A DNA stretch of 64,000 nt from Troglohyphantes excavatus. Lineage: Eukaryota; Arthropoda; Arachnida; Araneae; Linyphiidae. The translations under genes and the position numbers were made by a program. The DNA is taken from positions 28,152,051-28,216,050 of the forward strand of contig OZ010671.1 of assembly GCA_963932185.1 (NCBI GenBank). Reading direction: 5' to 3'. Shown piece by piece: positions 1 to 14,945 of the stretch; the stretch's first letter is position 1; the number at the start of each line of letters is the position of its first letter. The notes under the pieces are model-generated. The model worked only from the letters and a program-made list of their open reading frames with translations, was not told where the DNA came from and searched no databases.

Positions 1-253
1 AGATGGTGTGAATTCTAGTTCAGTAGGTTACTCAATAATGAGTTGAGTTTCATTCAACTTGACATTATAGCCAAAGCGAGATGCAAACTTTAAACGTTCT
101 TATCCCGGAACTCTGTTTATGGACTTACACTACTTGGAAGCCAACCCGCCCCAACCGAAGAACATCCGTTAATTTAATTACGTTTACCAATACAAGAATT
201 TGACCTCGCATAACCAGTTTCCCGATAGTTTTTCTTTACGGAAATTGAAATCC

Positions 254-276
254 GCCATTTGTAACCCGAAGTTAGG
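254..276 (+). repeat. 23-bp direct repeat flanking outer TIR element (left copy)
   Basis: The 23 bases starting GCCATTTGTAACCCGAAG and ending TTAGG occur here and again at 3873-3895 in the same orientation, exactly abutting the two ends of the 277-3872 element. This is the arrangement of a target-site duplication. The other copy of the family (37846-38625) has a 9-bp duplication, so 23 bp is unusually long. Confidence 0.75.
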
Positions 277-291
277 CAAGGATAGTGAAGA

Positions 292-400
<109 letters not shown>

Positions 401-1205
401 GTGCTCGTGTTTCGCTTTTTGAAAGGGGCAAGGAAAGTATCTTTTTGACGTCATTTTAACTCGGCCTTACTAGGGTTTTTTGACCATTCTCATTGGCTGT
501 GTGTTTCAAGCATTGCTACTTAGGTTCGATCCCCGGTTGGGTAACAACTGGTGATTTCATTTTTAATTAGCAAAATAATGTAAATATCTGTAAATAATTG
601 TGTTCAAGTAGCTTCACTGCTAATCCGTCCTTGTTTTGTTATGTCCCCGTATTTTACTTGATTGAAATTGTAACTCATTTAATATGTCCAATACAAATGC
701 ATTGACATGATGGTTCCGAATCCCATTTTACTCTTTCAAAATTCATGGACATGCTCTCGTGGCAGCTAATATTATTTTAATACGCTTAATTTATTAAAAA
801 ACTCTTTTGCAATTTTTACATACTAAATGCAATCCTTAAAGTATAATTTAAACTCTTAAAATTCAGCAAATTCTAAATTAAAATAGCGGATATCATTTTT
901 AAATAGTTCAGAAAAAAACGAATAGATGGCAGCACGTCACGAACCATTGGTTCAAATTGGCTGCAATTAACATCGAGATATTTTAGCAAATTTTAACTGT
1001 TTTCTTTTATATTAATTCATGATTAGTTACAAACAAGAATTCTTGTTAAATTAAGTAAGTTTGCTCTGTAGACCCTAAAACGACTGTAAAAACGAGAACA
1101 TTAGACACACCCATAGAAGGCGAAGGTAGGCGTCACTATGACGTCAAATAGTTGCTTTCCCCGCCTTCCATCAGACAGCGCGAGAACGAGCATACACACA
1201 CACAC

Positions 1206-3860
<2,655 letters not shown>

Positions 3861-3895
3861 TCACTATCCTTGGCCATTTGTAACCCGAAGTTAGG

Positions 3896-4847
3896 AATTT
3901 TAATGTTATGATGTGTTGCCATTTTGACATTATAAATTTTCAATTAAACGCAATTTTTCGAAAAATTATAAATTATATTTATATTGTAGAAGTGTTCTTT
4001 AGTTCAGCAAATCGTCAATTGAATTGAAATTTAAAATTTTAAAACCGACCGACGCTTTGAGATTACTATTTAAATAGAATTCGGAGACAAATAATCTTTA
4101 AACTTTTTATATTTTACTATTCAATTACTCACAAATAAATGTTTAAAAAACTTTTAATTGATAACATTTTTTATCAATTCATTTTAATATGAAAAAGGAT
4201 ATATGAAAACTAATAATATATTCCAATGTTCTATAATTTTCATGATAAACACAAATTGAGATGGGGAGACAATTTAAACTATCCCCAGGATATTAGTATA
4301 AAATAAAAAACTCAAATAAATATAATTATGAAAGAATTTGTTTAAACTTAATTATTTCAGTATGCCAAAAATATCCGCATTATAATTTAAAATGCAAACC
4401 GAGTATAAACCAATTAATATCATTAGTTTAACTACTGTATGAATATTAGGTTTACAGTTAGATTAATGAAACAATTATCCGAAGTTTCCAAACTTCGAAA
4501 TTACGGGTAAATTTAATTATATAGTCTTATTACCATAATGATTTAAAGATGTTTAGTTTGAATTAGGAATTTATATTAAATTAGATGTTTAATTAGTGAT
4601 GAATAGTCAAATACCAGTTATTATTAAAGAAGCTTATCATCCCTTCTACATCATTGAAATTAGAAAGATCAATTGAATTTTTGCAATTCACTTAGATTTA
4701 AAATCTGCACAAAATATCCTAGAAAATAGATACGCCATATATTCAACAAAAATTCCAGGGCCTATTTTCTAAGAACTTTTCAAATTTTCTTTTAAATCAG
4801 AATTCTGAACATTTTAAAGAATAAAATGATCTTTTTTTTTTTAAAGA
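3896..4847. other. AT-rich sequence, no feature seen
   Basis: Low-GC DNA with scattered A and T runs. I see no ORF of note, no inverted repeat and no match to the other families in the window. Confidence 0.6.
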
Positions 4848-5370
4848 GAAACCGACTTTAAGAAAAATGTGCTAAAAAGTAAAAAATCCTTTTTAATTTT
4901 ACGAAAGAGTTAAAAAAAATTAATTATTTAATAACAATTTTATACTTATTAAAACTTGTTTTTAATCAGTGCCAATTTTTTTCTGTAAATTGACACTAAC
5001 TTCAAAAAGTTGTAAAAGAAATAGTTAAAAAAAAGCCCGGTTAATAGATATTTCCTTATATATAACAGCCGGATAACTGATTATGTTTTGCAGTTTTTGT
5101 CAAAGTGGATTTTTCTCAATCCAACAAAATAATATTCGAAATCGGACAGTATTTGTTTGCTGGATGTTAAATGCCGGATAACCGGATATTTTTTCTAAAG
5201 GTGCCTATGTAAAACATCCCTTATACAACAAAAAAGGAATTTTCTAAATATCTGAAATAAAACAGAAATCTTCTGCGAACATACATAAAAAAAACATACC
5301 ACTCGAATTGATAACCTCTCTCCTTTTTTACGCATTTCTGAAATTGGTTGGCGCGCAGGTTAAAAAATGT
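4848..5370 (+). repeat. Interspersed repeat family Z, copy 1
   Basis: Shares the order GTGCTAAAAAGTAAAAAA, TTTGCAGTTTxGTCAAA, ATCCAACAAAA, GCCGGATAACCGGAT and a terminal GGCGCGC-GGTTAAAAA block with 40052-40940 (same strand) and 34041-34372 (opposite strand). The terminal consensus is close to TTAACCGACTGAAAAGCGCG. There is no coding sequence. It is probably a non-autonomous transposon, class unknown. Confidence 0.6.
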
Positions 5371-5394
5371 ATGCTCGCAATAGACTGATCAGGA

Positions 5395-5535
5395 CATTAA
5401 CTAACTTGTAATCGTAGGGTTGCGAGTTCGGTCCTCGTCGTTGAATCTAAATTTTTCCGTTGGGTGGAGTTGGTGCATGATAAACGTATCGTAAACCAAA
5501 TATTCCCACGTTTTTGTATGTTTAGAAAATAAAAG
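5395..5535 (+). repeat. Degenerate tRNA-derived SINE-like repeat, copy 1
   Basis: GTTGCGAGTTCGGTCCTCG resembles a tRNA T-arm (B box). It is followed by a segment ending CCCACGTTTTTGTATGTTTAG that is paralleled at 39025-39180 by another tRNA-like head with a CCATGTTTTTTTGTTTAG tail. Both are weak and old. Confidence 0.35.
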
Positions 5536-5778
5536 AGTGCAGTGGCAGCTCGGGTGTTTCCCTTGTCATTTATCCATGTTTTTACAGCACAATATTTCTA
5601 TGTTCTTCGTTCTAGATGAAATTCCACTTTCACCTCGCACTCGTTTTATAATCTTCGTTTTAACGAATTTCTGGAATAGCTGTTTGCTCTTTAACTGGAA
5701 AATTAAATAGGCAAATTAAATTATCCATGGAATGTAAATATAAAATTTCAGTACACTTACGCAGAACCTTGACATTCT

Positions 5779-6404
5779 CACTGTTAAAAATAGGTACTCA
5801 AAAACAAGTAAAATTTACTCGTTTGTTGAGTACATTTGATGCTTATCATAGCTCCGAATACTTAGGTTTCATTTTTGAAAAGTTATGTACACAAAAATGG
5901 ATGCAATGAGTAAACATTAATAAAAAGAGCAGTTGCTTGCCGACGTAGGCTGCCTTCATAAATCTCTTTCAATAAATATCGACAATTACAAACAAGACTT
6001 ACCGGGAATCGGACCCATATCCTAAGGCACCGCAGTTCAGTGCCTTATCCGTTGTACTACCAGGGTGATGTAAAGAAGTTATAAACAGAAATTTTTTTAA
6101 AAAAGTGTGACAAAAGAATTGGAAGTAAGAAAATTGAGTTGTAATTACTCAGTTTCCATTTAAGCAATCGTCATCAAATGATGTGTAAAACCATCTTCTG
6201 AACAACTTTTTTAAATTTGTCAGACCGCTTTGTGAAGAGAGCTTGAACAGAAGCTGAGATTAGCAATATTAAATCACACTGCTAATTTTTGAAAAAGTTC
6301 GATGACTTAAAATTGAGTACGTAATCACTCATTTACGATGCAATTGTACTCAAAGAAAAGCGAGTACGTCCATGTACTCATTTTAAGCAAATTTTTTTAC
6401 AGTG
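5779..6404 (+). mobile_element. CACTG-type TIR element with tRNA-like module, copy A
   Basis: It starts CACTGTTAAAAATAGGTACT and ends TTTTTTTACAGTG, so the termini are short inverted repeats; the subterminal GTACTCA motifs are repeated inwards. On the minus strand at about 6000-6066 lies a tRNA-like module with an A box (TAGTACAACGG) and a B box (GATTCCCGG context). The insertion splits an exon-like array unit. Comparison with intact units (GATATTTGTCCTTGTG) suggests no obvious target duplication. At 626 bp it is a full-length member of the commonest family in this window. Confidence 0.8.
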
Positions 6405-7123
6405 TGTTCTTGTGTTTTTTATTGAGGTTTGAAAACCGAATATCTCATTGTTGCTCTATCAAGGAGATATTCCAATTTCTCCTCTCGCTGTTATTTCAAA
6501 ATCGTCATTTTAAAGAATTTCTAAATTGGATTTCTTCTGTACTTGGAAAAATTAAACAACCAGATAGAATTATAAATTGAACATAAATATAAATGATAAA
6601 TACACTTGCTTAAAACCTTAATGGAAGTCCTTGTGGTTTTATTGAAATTAGAAAGCGGAATACATCATTATAGCTCGTTCAATGAGAAATTCCATTTCCG
6701 CCTCAGACATTTGTTTTATAACCTTTGTTTTTACAAACTTCTAGTCTTGCTGTTTGCTATGTACCTGAAAAATCAAGTAAAAATATTAAGTAATGTATTA
6801 AATACAAATGTAAAATTTAAATACACTTACGTTAAACCTTGATATTTGTCCTTGTGTTTTTATTGAGGTTTGAAAGCGTAATTTCTCATTATGGCTCTAT
6901 TATGAGACATTCCACTTTCGCCTCTCATTGCCATTTCATTATCTTCACTAATTTCTAGAATAACTATTTTGCTGTTCTTGGAAAATGAAATAAGCAAATA
7001 AAATTATAAATGGAATGAATACAAATATAAAATTTAAATACACTTACTTAAAATCATGATGTTTGTCCTTGTGTTTCTATTGAGTTTTTTTTTATAAATT
7101 TTTTATTGAAGACATAAAGAAAT

Positions 7124-7152
7124 CCCCGTGTACCACAAAGTATCACACGGGG
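7124..7152 (-). other. 3'-UTR stem-loop of the LINE
   Basis: CCCCGTGT (7124-7131) and ACACGGGG (7145-7152) are perfect inverted 8-mers around a 13-nt loop, about 40 nt before the poly(A) tract in element sense. Hairpins near LINE 3' ends are known to serve in RT recognition; that role is inferred here. Confidence 0.6.
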
Positions 7153-7252
7153 CTTACAGATGTAAATATAGTATCTAATACATATGACAATCATTAAAAA
7201 GAATAAGTCACATAGAAAACATATAAGAAAGTTAAAAGGTAAATACACAATC

Positions 7253-7765
<513 letters not shown>

Positions 7766-7774
7766 TATATTACA

Positions 7775-8255
7775 AAATATTGGTTAACAAAATTACAGAA
7801 CAAATTGAGAATACACTTTTGATCAACAAATTGGTGACATTTAGGAGGCCAATTAACATTTTTTAGTTTAAGTTCTCTTTTGAGAACAGCTCTCTATTTC
7901 GTAAGAATTGGGCATTCAAACAGAATATGTTTGTCATTATGAATTTTTCCTGTATTGCATTTACATATATTTGATGGAGATAAGTGAACTTTAAATAAAT
8001 ATTATTTAAAATTAACATGACCTGTTAAAAATTGAGTGATTTTATAATTTGTGGAAAAGTGGATACATTTAATTCTATGATTAATTGAAGGAAAATATTG
8101 TTTTGTTATCATTGCATTAGGAGACTGCATATATATATTGTTCCACAACTCGACGACATGTTTTTCAGATATTTTTTTGAAGTATGATTTTTGAATATTT
8201 ACACAGATATTAATTTGTCGCTTAGTGGCCTCCTTTGCAAAGCCAATTAGCTCTT
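7775..8255 (-). pseudogene. LINE ORF2 C-terminal fragment
   Basis: The minus-strand conceptual translation runs through KRQINICVNIQKSYFKK, then QFLTGHVNF, HLSPSNICKCNTG, KHILFECPIL and NWPPKCHQFV. The T-GH ... C-x-C ... H-x3-F-C pattern is the zinc-knuckle-like tail found after the RNase H or RT region in R1/I/jockey-type LINEs. A stop interrupts after NFK and another after ILTK. Only the last 150 or so residues of an ORF2 that is normally about 1000 residues long survive, so this copy is inactive. Confidence 0.75.
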
Positions 8256-8451
8256 TTTTATTGAGGTTCGAAAACGAAATTTCTCATTATGGCTCTATTA
8301 TGAGAAATTCCACTCTCGCCTCTCATTGCCATTTCATTATCTTCATTTTCACTAATTTCTAGAATAGCTGTTTTGTTGTTCTTGGAAAATGAAATAAGCA
8401 AATAAAATTATAAATGGAATGAATACAAATACAAAATTTAAATACACTTAC

Positions 8452-8605
8452 GTAAAATCATGATGTTCGTGCTTGTGTTTTTATAAGGCTTGAAAACGGA
8501 ATTTCTCATTGTGGCTCGTTCAAAGATAAATTTCACGTTCGCCACACACTGCCGTTCCATCATATTTGTTTTAACGAATTTAGGGTTCAGATATTTGCTC
8601 TGTAC
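8452..8605 (-). other. Open exon-like unit with canonical splice flanks
   Basis: On the minus strand TTTTCCAG precedes base 8605 and GTAAGTG begins at 8451, leaving a 154-bp stretch with 51 sense codons and no stop. It begins VQSKYLNPKFVKT and contains FERATMRNSVFKPYKN and TNIMIL. Sibling units keep parts of this peptide despite stops (LKSKQLFQKFVKTKIIK near 5690; EEKLEYLLDRATMRYSVF near 6450). No family is recognised. It might be the youngest copy of a duplicated exon; no start codon or adjoining exons are evident. Confidence 0.4.
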
Positions 8606-8695
8606 CTGGAAAACAAAAAAGCAGATACAATTTATAATATTTCTAATTCTAAATATTCTCTATTTTTAATTATTTTTCCTTTGGGAATTACACTA

Positions 8696-9317
8696 CACTC
8701 AAACCTGTTTTTGTGGGGTCGATAAGGATCGCATAAAAAAACGCATACAAAAAAATTCGCAGAAAACTTCACAAGTATCTATAAAAAATAGTTTTCGCAA
8801 CACAATTAAAAAATATTTTTATGCGGTGTATAGGGACCGCATAAAAAAAGTCTCATATAGAAAATAACTCAAAACCTTACGAAATAACTAGGAATTGCTT
8901 TTTTAAACGAAATCAAGACAAAAGGCTTGACAGTTACTTGGAATCTCGCCAAACCTTTTGGAATCTGATTTAGAAAATACACATGCGAACATTTTTAAAT
9001 ATTTTATTTACATATGTACTTATTTTACACATACAAAACTTTTCAAAACGTATAACCATTATCCTTCGTAGTCTGACAATACGCAAACTTGGTTCAAAAT
9101 CGCTTTCGTCACTTGAAGATACTACCTCGCACTCGTTTAGAGTTGACTTTTTTTCCATGTAGTCGATGATCAGTTTTTCCGATGACTGTTGTTTCACTAG
9201 ACGCTTGCATATGTCTCGGTAGCCAGATAACCAATTATGTTCCACATTGATTGAAATTTTCATATACCGCACAAAAAAATCGCACAAAAAAAGACCGCAC
9301 AAAAAAAGGTTTGAGTG
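8696..9317 (-). mobile_element. TA-inserted TIR element (Tc1/mariner or pogo-like), copy 1
   Basis: It starts CACTCAAACCTG and ends with the complement, GGTTTGAGTG, flanked by TA on both sides (8694-8695 and 9318-9319). Subterminal GCGGT and CCGCAC motifs with A runs repeat inwards. The interior has a minus-strand ORF of about 110 codons containing VVSSSDESDFEP, an acidic tail seen again in the second copy (58303-59305). That could be the end of a pogo-type transposase, but no catalytic motif remains. Length 622 bp. Confidence 0.8.
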
Positions 9318-9419
9318 TATCTACATTATTTCCTGTCACACGAATAAAAAAAAAGAGCATTTGCAATGCTAACGTCACAGTGAAGAGTCTATTTATAGTA
9401 TTTGCATCCCTTTGAACAA

Positions 9420-9839
9420 GGCTAATTGTAATGTAACACTTTATTTTATATCGATTGCTTAAATTAAAACCGAGTTATTACAACTCAATTATCTTACTTG
9501 CCATTCTTTTGTCACACCTTTTTGACTTTTATTCTGTTTATAACTTCTTCGCGTCGCCTCGATAGCTTAACGGACAGCAGACTTGATAGCTGTGTACAGC
9601 GGTGCTGCAGACCTGGGTTCGATACCCGGTGGGTCTAAGTTGAAATTGTCGATATTTATTGGAAGTGATTTATGAAGGTAACCTATGTGGGCAAGCAGCT
9701 GCTCTTTTTAATCATTGTACTCATTCCTGAGCACATGTCTTTTTCAAAACTGAAACTTATGTATTCAGAGTCATGATAAGCATCGAATGTACTCAAAATG
9801 GAGGATATTTTGATTTTTGAGTAAATATTTTTAACAGTG
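9420..9839 (-). mobile_element. CACTG-type TIR element with tRNA-like module, copy B (truncated)
   Basis: Inverted relative to copy A, it ends AATATTTTTAACAGTG at 9839 and lacks the other terminus. The tRNA-like segment is at 9548-9640, reading plus: A box TAGCTTAACGG and B box GGTTCGATACC, followed by the shared GTCGATATTTATTGGAAG segment. Confidence 0.7.
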
Positions 9840-10194
9840 TAGTAAAACTAAATCACGTTTAAAGCACACACCCCCCCCCCCCCAGGTGGTTACGCCTATG
9901 TACCAGTCTATCCACCGCCCTTTTGGGGTGTCCATCACACCCCTATTCGTGTTTACCAATACATGACTTGATGAACGAAAACCTGTTGCACTAAGAGTAT
10001 TCCCTTCATTTTAAAAATGTGACTCAACGTCTTTCTTTTCACATCGTGGCAAAGTAACGATGTGGAAAAAATGGAAAGTCTACTCTGATGTAACTGATGA
10101 GTTTGCCTTTATATAACATCCTTATAAGAGCATTCCTCAGGATATTTTCAGCGATTCATCATTGATTTCTATTCTTCTTCAAGTAACTTGCAGT

Positions 10195-11108
10195 TGTAAC
10201 GCCAAGACACAACTTGGCTACGCTCGGTATCGATCCGAGGAACTTCGGCTTGCTACGCCGATACTCTGCCAGTCAGGTCAAAGTGATCACCCTCGCCTAA
10301 GCGGGAGTATCGGGTAGATGAAGTGAACCCCACAGTACTCGCCTTTCAGTGAGTCGGACGGAGAAACGAATGATTGAGATGCCAGTGAAGTGTTATCACG
10401 TGGGCAGTGGTTGATGCCGTGAAGTGTTATCAAGTGGCAGTGGTTGATTCGATGTGGTGTCACAAGTGCTTGTTCGAAGGTTGCATTGATCTGCAGTCCG
10501 GAGGTCACCATTGCAGCGCTATGCACACGTACGGGTCACCATTTGTTGTACACCTTCAATTATAACCATGCACATATAAAAACTAATTTATTTAAAAAAC
10601 AGCTAAAACAACTTCATTTTAAAAAACAGCTAAAACAATTTCATTTTACAAAACAGCTCGCTAAAACGGGGTACACAGCAACAACATGAGCGAGATCCCC
10701 TTTCAGTGAGTCGGACGGAGGAACGAGTGGTTGAGATGCCCGTGAAGCGTTATCACGTAGGCATTAGTTGAAGCCGTGAAGCGTTGTCACGTGGCAGTGG
10801 TTGATGCCGAAGTGTTATCACGTGGCAGTGGCTGATGCCGTGAAGCGTTAACACGTGGCAGTGGTTGATTCGATGTGGTCACAAGTGCCAGATCAGAAGG
10901 TTACGTGTTCGGATCACGTCCGGGTCACCATTTGTAGCGCTAAGACACAACTTGGCTACGCTCGGTATCGAACCGAGGAACTTTGGCTTGCTACGCCGAT
11001 ACTCTGCCAGTCAGGCCAAAGTGAACACTCTCGCCTAAGCGGGAGTATCGGGTAGATGAAGGATCGTGTAGATCGGGTAGATATCGGGTAGATGAAGTGA
11101 ACCCCACA
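10195..11108 (+). mobile_element. Possible miniature LTR element (TRIM-like), GC-rich
   Basis: Two direct repeats start TGTA(A/G)CGC and end CCCCACA: 10195-10334 (140 bp) and 10933-11108 (176 bp, with a short internal duplication of GATCGGGTAGAT). TG...CA termini and non-coding internal DNA of about 600 bp fit a terminal-repeat retrotransposon in miniature. The internal part is a minisatellite-like series of GTGAAGTGTTATCACGTGG units (10384-10450 and 10739-10875). No target duplication or convincing primer-binding site is visible, so a duplicated GC-rich repeat remains possible. Confidence 0.45.
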
Positions 11109-11129
11109 ATGAAGTAAAAAAGGCTATTT

Positions 11130-11310
11130 TAACCGCAAAACAGAGAACAATGATGAATTTTCTTTTTAAAAAAAACGTTGATATTTATGAGATGAAAATA
11201 CGATTCCTCACTGGTCCATGAAAATCTCTTTCTTTTGATGTTGTGATTGTTAAGATTCATCGCGTCTAAGGGGAGTAAAAGGGATCTTTACTATAGAAAT
11301 AATATATATA
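11130..11310 (+). repeat. Interspersed repeat family Y, copy 1
   Basis: The order GTTGATATTTATGAGATGA, CACTGGTCCATGAAAAT, TCTTTCTTTTGATG, TTAAGAT, AAAAGGGATCTTTACTA, AATAATATATAT is shared with 49170-49325 (same strand) and 14385-14520 (opposite strand). Confidence 0.6.
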
Positions 11311-11319
11311 AATCTATAG

Positions 11320-12195
11320 GAAACCAATGTTTTAATTGTTCCTGAGCCACATAACCCTTTACAGAAGGTTTACTATGAAATAATGTCTTTTAATGAGCAA
11401 AGAGTAATTGAATACAGTAGTCAAGAGTTTAATGAATTAACTATTTTTTAACTATATCATGCATAAATAAATTCCCGATTCCGCTCCAATAATTAGAAAA
11501 TACAAGACACATTTATATTTCCGAAAGTATTTCAAAAGTTCGCTAACGAACATAATTGACTTCATTTTATGCTAGACAAATCACGGTTCCACTTAACTTA
11601 ATAATAATAATTATGGTACTCCATTCATTGAGAATGTCAATTATAATCGCATTCTGTTCAAACTGAACCTGGAAAATTATTGCGAGTAATTTGAGGCCTG
11701 CAAATTCCAGATTTACTAATTTACCCCTAATATTCTTGAACTTTCTGGAACCATATCCTAAATTAACCATAAAATAAAGCTTATGATTTTATTGTAATTT
11801 TAACATAATTTTACATATTTGGAATAAATATGGTGATTAATAAATGATACTTTACAATTTATTGCAATACAGGCACCGGGTTTCAAATTTTATATTCCTG
11901 GGGACCAAATTTAAATAAAAAATTTTGGGATCCAACTTCAATTAAAAATATTTTTTTTAAATAATGATAAATATCAAGTACTTACTTAATTTTTGTAAGC
12001 TGTCGATATAATGATTCCCTTTGCAAATTTAAAAAAAAATTGTGTAATTGAAATAAAATATTTTAAAGTCTATTTTAAGGTAAACTTAAATAAACTATTG
12101 AATAATTATATTTTGATATAAAAAAGTATTAATTAAACTTCATTAATATATTACTTAATTAATTAATTTATCAGTTATACTTCACTTTAAATTTA
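11320..12195. other. AT-rich sequence, no feature seen
   Basis: No gene, no clear repeat. Short, weak ORFs only. Confidence 0.5.
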
Positions 12196-12198
12196 TTC

Positions 12199-12650
12199 AT
12201 TTAGCCCTCAGATTTGTTGGACACCAATCCTCAAATTCGGACTTTCATTCTCAAATTATTTGGACTTTGATCCTCAAATTTGTTAGACTTTGATCCTCAA
12301 ATTTGTTAGACTTTGATCCTCAAATTTGTTAGACTTTAATCCTCAAAGTTGTTGTACTTTAATCCTCAAATTTGGACTTTGATCCTCAAATTCGTTAGAC
12401 TTTGATCCTCAAATTTGTTGTACTTTAATCCTCAAATTTGGACTTTGATCCTCAAATTTTTTTGTGCTTTCATCCTTAAATTTATTTGACTATGATCCTC
12501 AAATTTTTTTGTGCTTTCATCCTTAAATTTATTTGACTATGATCCTCAAATTTGTTGGATTTTGAACCTTTAATTGGTCGAACTTTGATTCTTAAATTTG
12601 TTGGACTTTGATCCTCAAATGTGTTGGACTTTGATCTCCTCAATATTATT
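12199..12650 (+). repeat. Minisatellite, about 20-21 bp unit
   Basis: About twenty degenerate copies of GACTTTGATCCTCAAATTTG with T or A insertions between units. The peptide repeats it encodes on the minus strand follow from the unit and are not a gene. Confidence 0.9.
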
Positions 12651-12659
12651 TTTTTTATA

Positions 12660-13539
12660 AATGCATTTGTATTAACTTCGCATGACTTCATATGACACAA
12701 ACCATCAACAAAACAAATAAAAGTTCAATTCGTTTATTTGCCTTAAACTCAAAAACGGAAACTAGCGGTTATTGAAAACTTTTAACAATTAATGTTAAAT
12801 CTTACCATTGCACAATGAATACAATTCAACGTCCCCTTATAATACTACTTTCATAAGCCAAATACAACTTCAAGTTCCTATTTTACTCTTCCCTACATTC
12901 TAACTCCAAAATTTCAACCCGACAAACTCATTGTATTCCATCTCCTTAATTCTATTTTTACAACTTCACGCTCACTTCTGACTCTCTTGTCCTCGAACAA
13001 TTCCCAGAATTAAAATTACCCTCTTTTGAGGCTACAAAAGGCGAACTCTTACCCTCTGTCAATTTTTACCTGAGCACAAGTAGGGCACAAGTCGCGATTT
13101 AATTAAAATTCTTCCGTTGCAACTGGGAGACGCCGTTCTATTGTTATTTATTAATATCATAAACACGGGAATATGATTCTGTGAGGCGGCAAAAATGAGA
13201 AGTTTTCGCCAAGGGGACGAATTCTCGGGTGGAAGTTAGTTGAACTAAATTGTTTTAAAGGGAAAGGAGCTCGCCAAGTGTCGCGTAAACTCAAACTCAG
13301 GGAGATTAATTAAATTAAATTAGTTTTGTAGTTTCTGTTTAGTTGGGAGAACTTTTGAGGAGTTTTCAAGGTTGTTTTCTATATTTATACATTAATATTC
13401 CTGGTATTCTTTCGTTTAGAAGACAAGGTGCTTTGAAGCTTTGCATCTTGAATTTAATTTATGTCACACTAAATTTGAAAAATTATTCTTTTTTTAATTT
13501 GAACTTATTTCTATATCACAAGGTAGTCACGGGTTTCAA
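12660..13539. other. High-complexity unique DNA, no gene recognised
   Basis: Less AT-biased than its surroundings, with no repeat match in the window. Possible intronic or regulatory sequence; nothing specific can be called. Confidence 0.4.
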
Positions 13540-13763
13540 TAAATTAATAATAATAAATTAATAATAATTAATAATAAATTAATAATAATTAATAATAAAT
13601 TAATAATAAATTAATAATAAATTAATAATAAATTAATAATAATTAATAATAAATTAATAATAAATTAATAATAATTAATAATAATTAATAATAAATTAAT
13701 AATTATTAATAATAAATTAATAATTATTAATAATAAATTAATAATAAGTAATAATAAATTAAT
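13540..13763. repeat. AAT-rich minisatellite
   Basis: Tandem AATAATAAATT and AATAATTAAT units over about 220 bp. Confidence 0.9.
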
Positions 13764-13766
13764 GTA

Positions 13767-14290
13767 CACTGTTAAAAATTTCAGCTCAACAATGTACCAT
13801 ATATTGGTGAAAAACAGAGATCTGCAGCAAATTGCACCATATTATGGTGAAATCTAGGTTGAACCAAAAAACTTTAATTGGGTTAGGTTTTTAGGTTTCA
13901 TCGATAATTGGTTCAACCTCTTTAACTGCAATCGAAATTTTCGCTGCCGCTACATCAACAAGCCGAGGAATCACATCCAAGAAATACACCGACGAATAAG
14001 GGCCCCCGTGGCCGAGTGGATAAAGGCGTTCAGCTGTGAATCAGAGGATTCCTAATTCGAGCCCGATTGGTGGACTTGACAAATAAAAGTAAAAAAGTTG
14101 TGATCTGCGGATGCCAGTTTCGCTACAAAAATACTACGAAAATTCGTGTTTTAGGCAACGTTATGAGTTTTGGTGCAACGTTTCACCACTAAAGGGTTTC
14201 TGTGGTAGCACGGTAAATGGTGAAACTAAGCCCCTAATGTTGGTTGCAGCTAAATGGGTACCAAATTTTGGTGCAAGGTCGTAATAATTA
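13767..14290 (+). mobile_element. CACTG-ended repeat hosting a tRNA-derived SINE
   Basis: Begins CACTGTTAAAAATTTCAGC, the same terminal dozen bases as the CACTG family, but the interior is different: inverted TGGTGAAA and TTTCACCA motifs and CAACCTNNNTNAACTG. A SINE head lies at 13998-14150. No matching right end is visible, so the element is truncated or a different family. Confidence 0.45.
13998..14150 (+). mobile_element. tRNA-derived SINE, copy 1
   Basis: The Pol III A box TGGCCGAGTGG (14009-14019) and a B-box-like ATTCGAGCC (14055-14063) give a Ser/Leu-type tRNA head without the full arm pairing. The following body (AAAGTTGTGATCTGCGG, CAGTTTCGCTACAAAAATAC) is shared with 14610-14945. 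Confidence 0.7.
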
Positions 14291-14384
14291 TTAAGTGTAT
14301 AAGCAAAATTTTTTAAATAATAACTTAATCATTTAAGTTTTAAAGCATTTTTTGTGTGTAAAATCATATATATATTATTTCTGT

Positions 14385-14520
14385 TTTGAAGGTCCCTTTT
14401 ATGCCCCATAGTGGAAATAAATCTTAACACATGAGTATCAAAAAAAAAGAATTTCATGGACCAGCGACAAATCGTGTTTTCCTCTCATAAATATAAACGG
14501 TTTCTTTTTTTAAATACGTT
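14385..14520 (-). repeat. Interspersed repeat family Y, copy 2
   Basis: The reverse complement reads ATATTTATGAGAGGAAAACA, CGCTGGTCCATGAAATTC, TTAAGATTTA, ATAAAAGGGACCTT, matching copy 1 at 11130-11310. Confidence 0.55.
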
Positions 14521-14609
14521 TAAAACTAAAGGTATTTACCTGGTTTTTTAACGGTAAAAAAACGGTTTTTAACGGGTTTTTTTTTTAAAGTAGCCGTGAA
14601 ATTAACTTT

Positions 14610-14945
14610 AGGGGGCCGGATAGCCCAGTGGATAAATGCGTTCAGCTACGAATCAGAGGATTCCAAGTTCGAACCGGTGCGATGGAAAAGTTAAAAAGTA
14701 GTGATCTTGTGATCGAAGGGTTGCCAGCTTCACTACAAAATACTAGAAAAGTCGTTCAGAACATCCACACAAAAAAATACCGGGGTGTATACGGGACAGG
14801 TGCACGATAAATCTGATCGGGGTCTAAAGCACCGACTTCTATTGAAGGCTATATAAGGTGTTTCCTTGTCATCTGACCTTGGTCTAAAATAACGAGGTGC
14901 ATGTATGAATGTGTGTGTGTGGCTGTGATAAATCTTAATACGTGG
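14610..14945 (+). mobile_element. tRNA-derived SINE, copy 2
   Basis: A box TAGCCCAGTGG (14621-14631), B box GTTCGAACC (14667-14675). The body has GTGATCTTGTGATCGAAGG, CTTCACTACAAAATACTAG, GGGTGTATACGGGACAGGTG and TTCCTTGTCATCTGACCTTG. The same body lies inverted at 29632-30000. Confidence 0.75.

Noticed and set aside
12482..12700. Repetitive peptide on the minus strand
   Set aside because: Encoded by the 20-bp minisatellite.
13998..14675. True tRNA-Ser genes
   Set aside because: A and B boxes are present but acceptor and anticodon arms do not pair, and both copies share a SINE body downstream.
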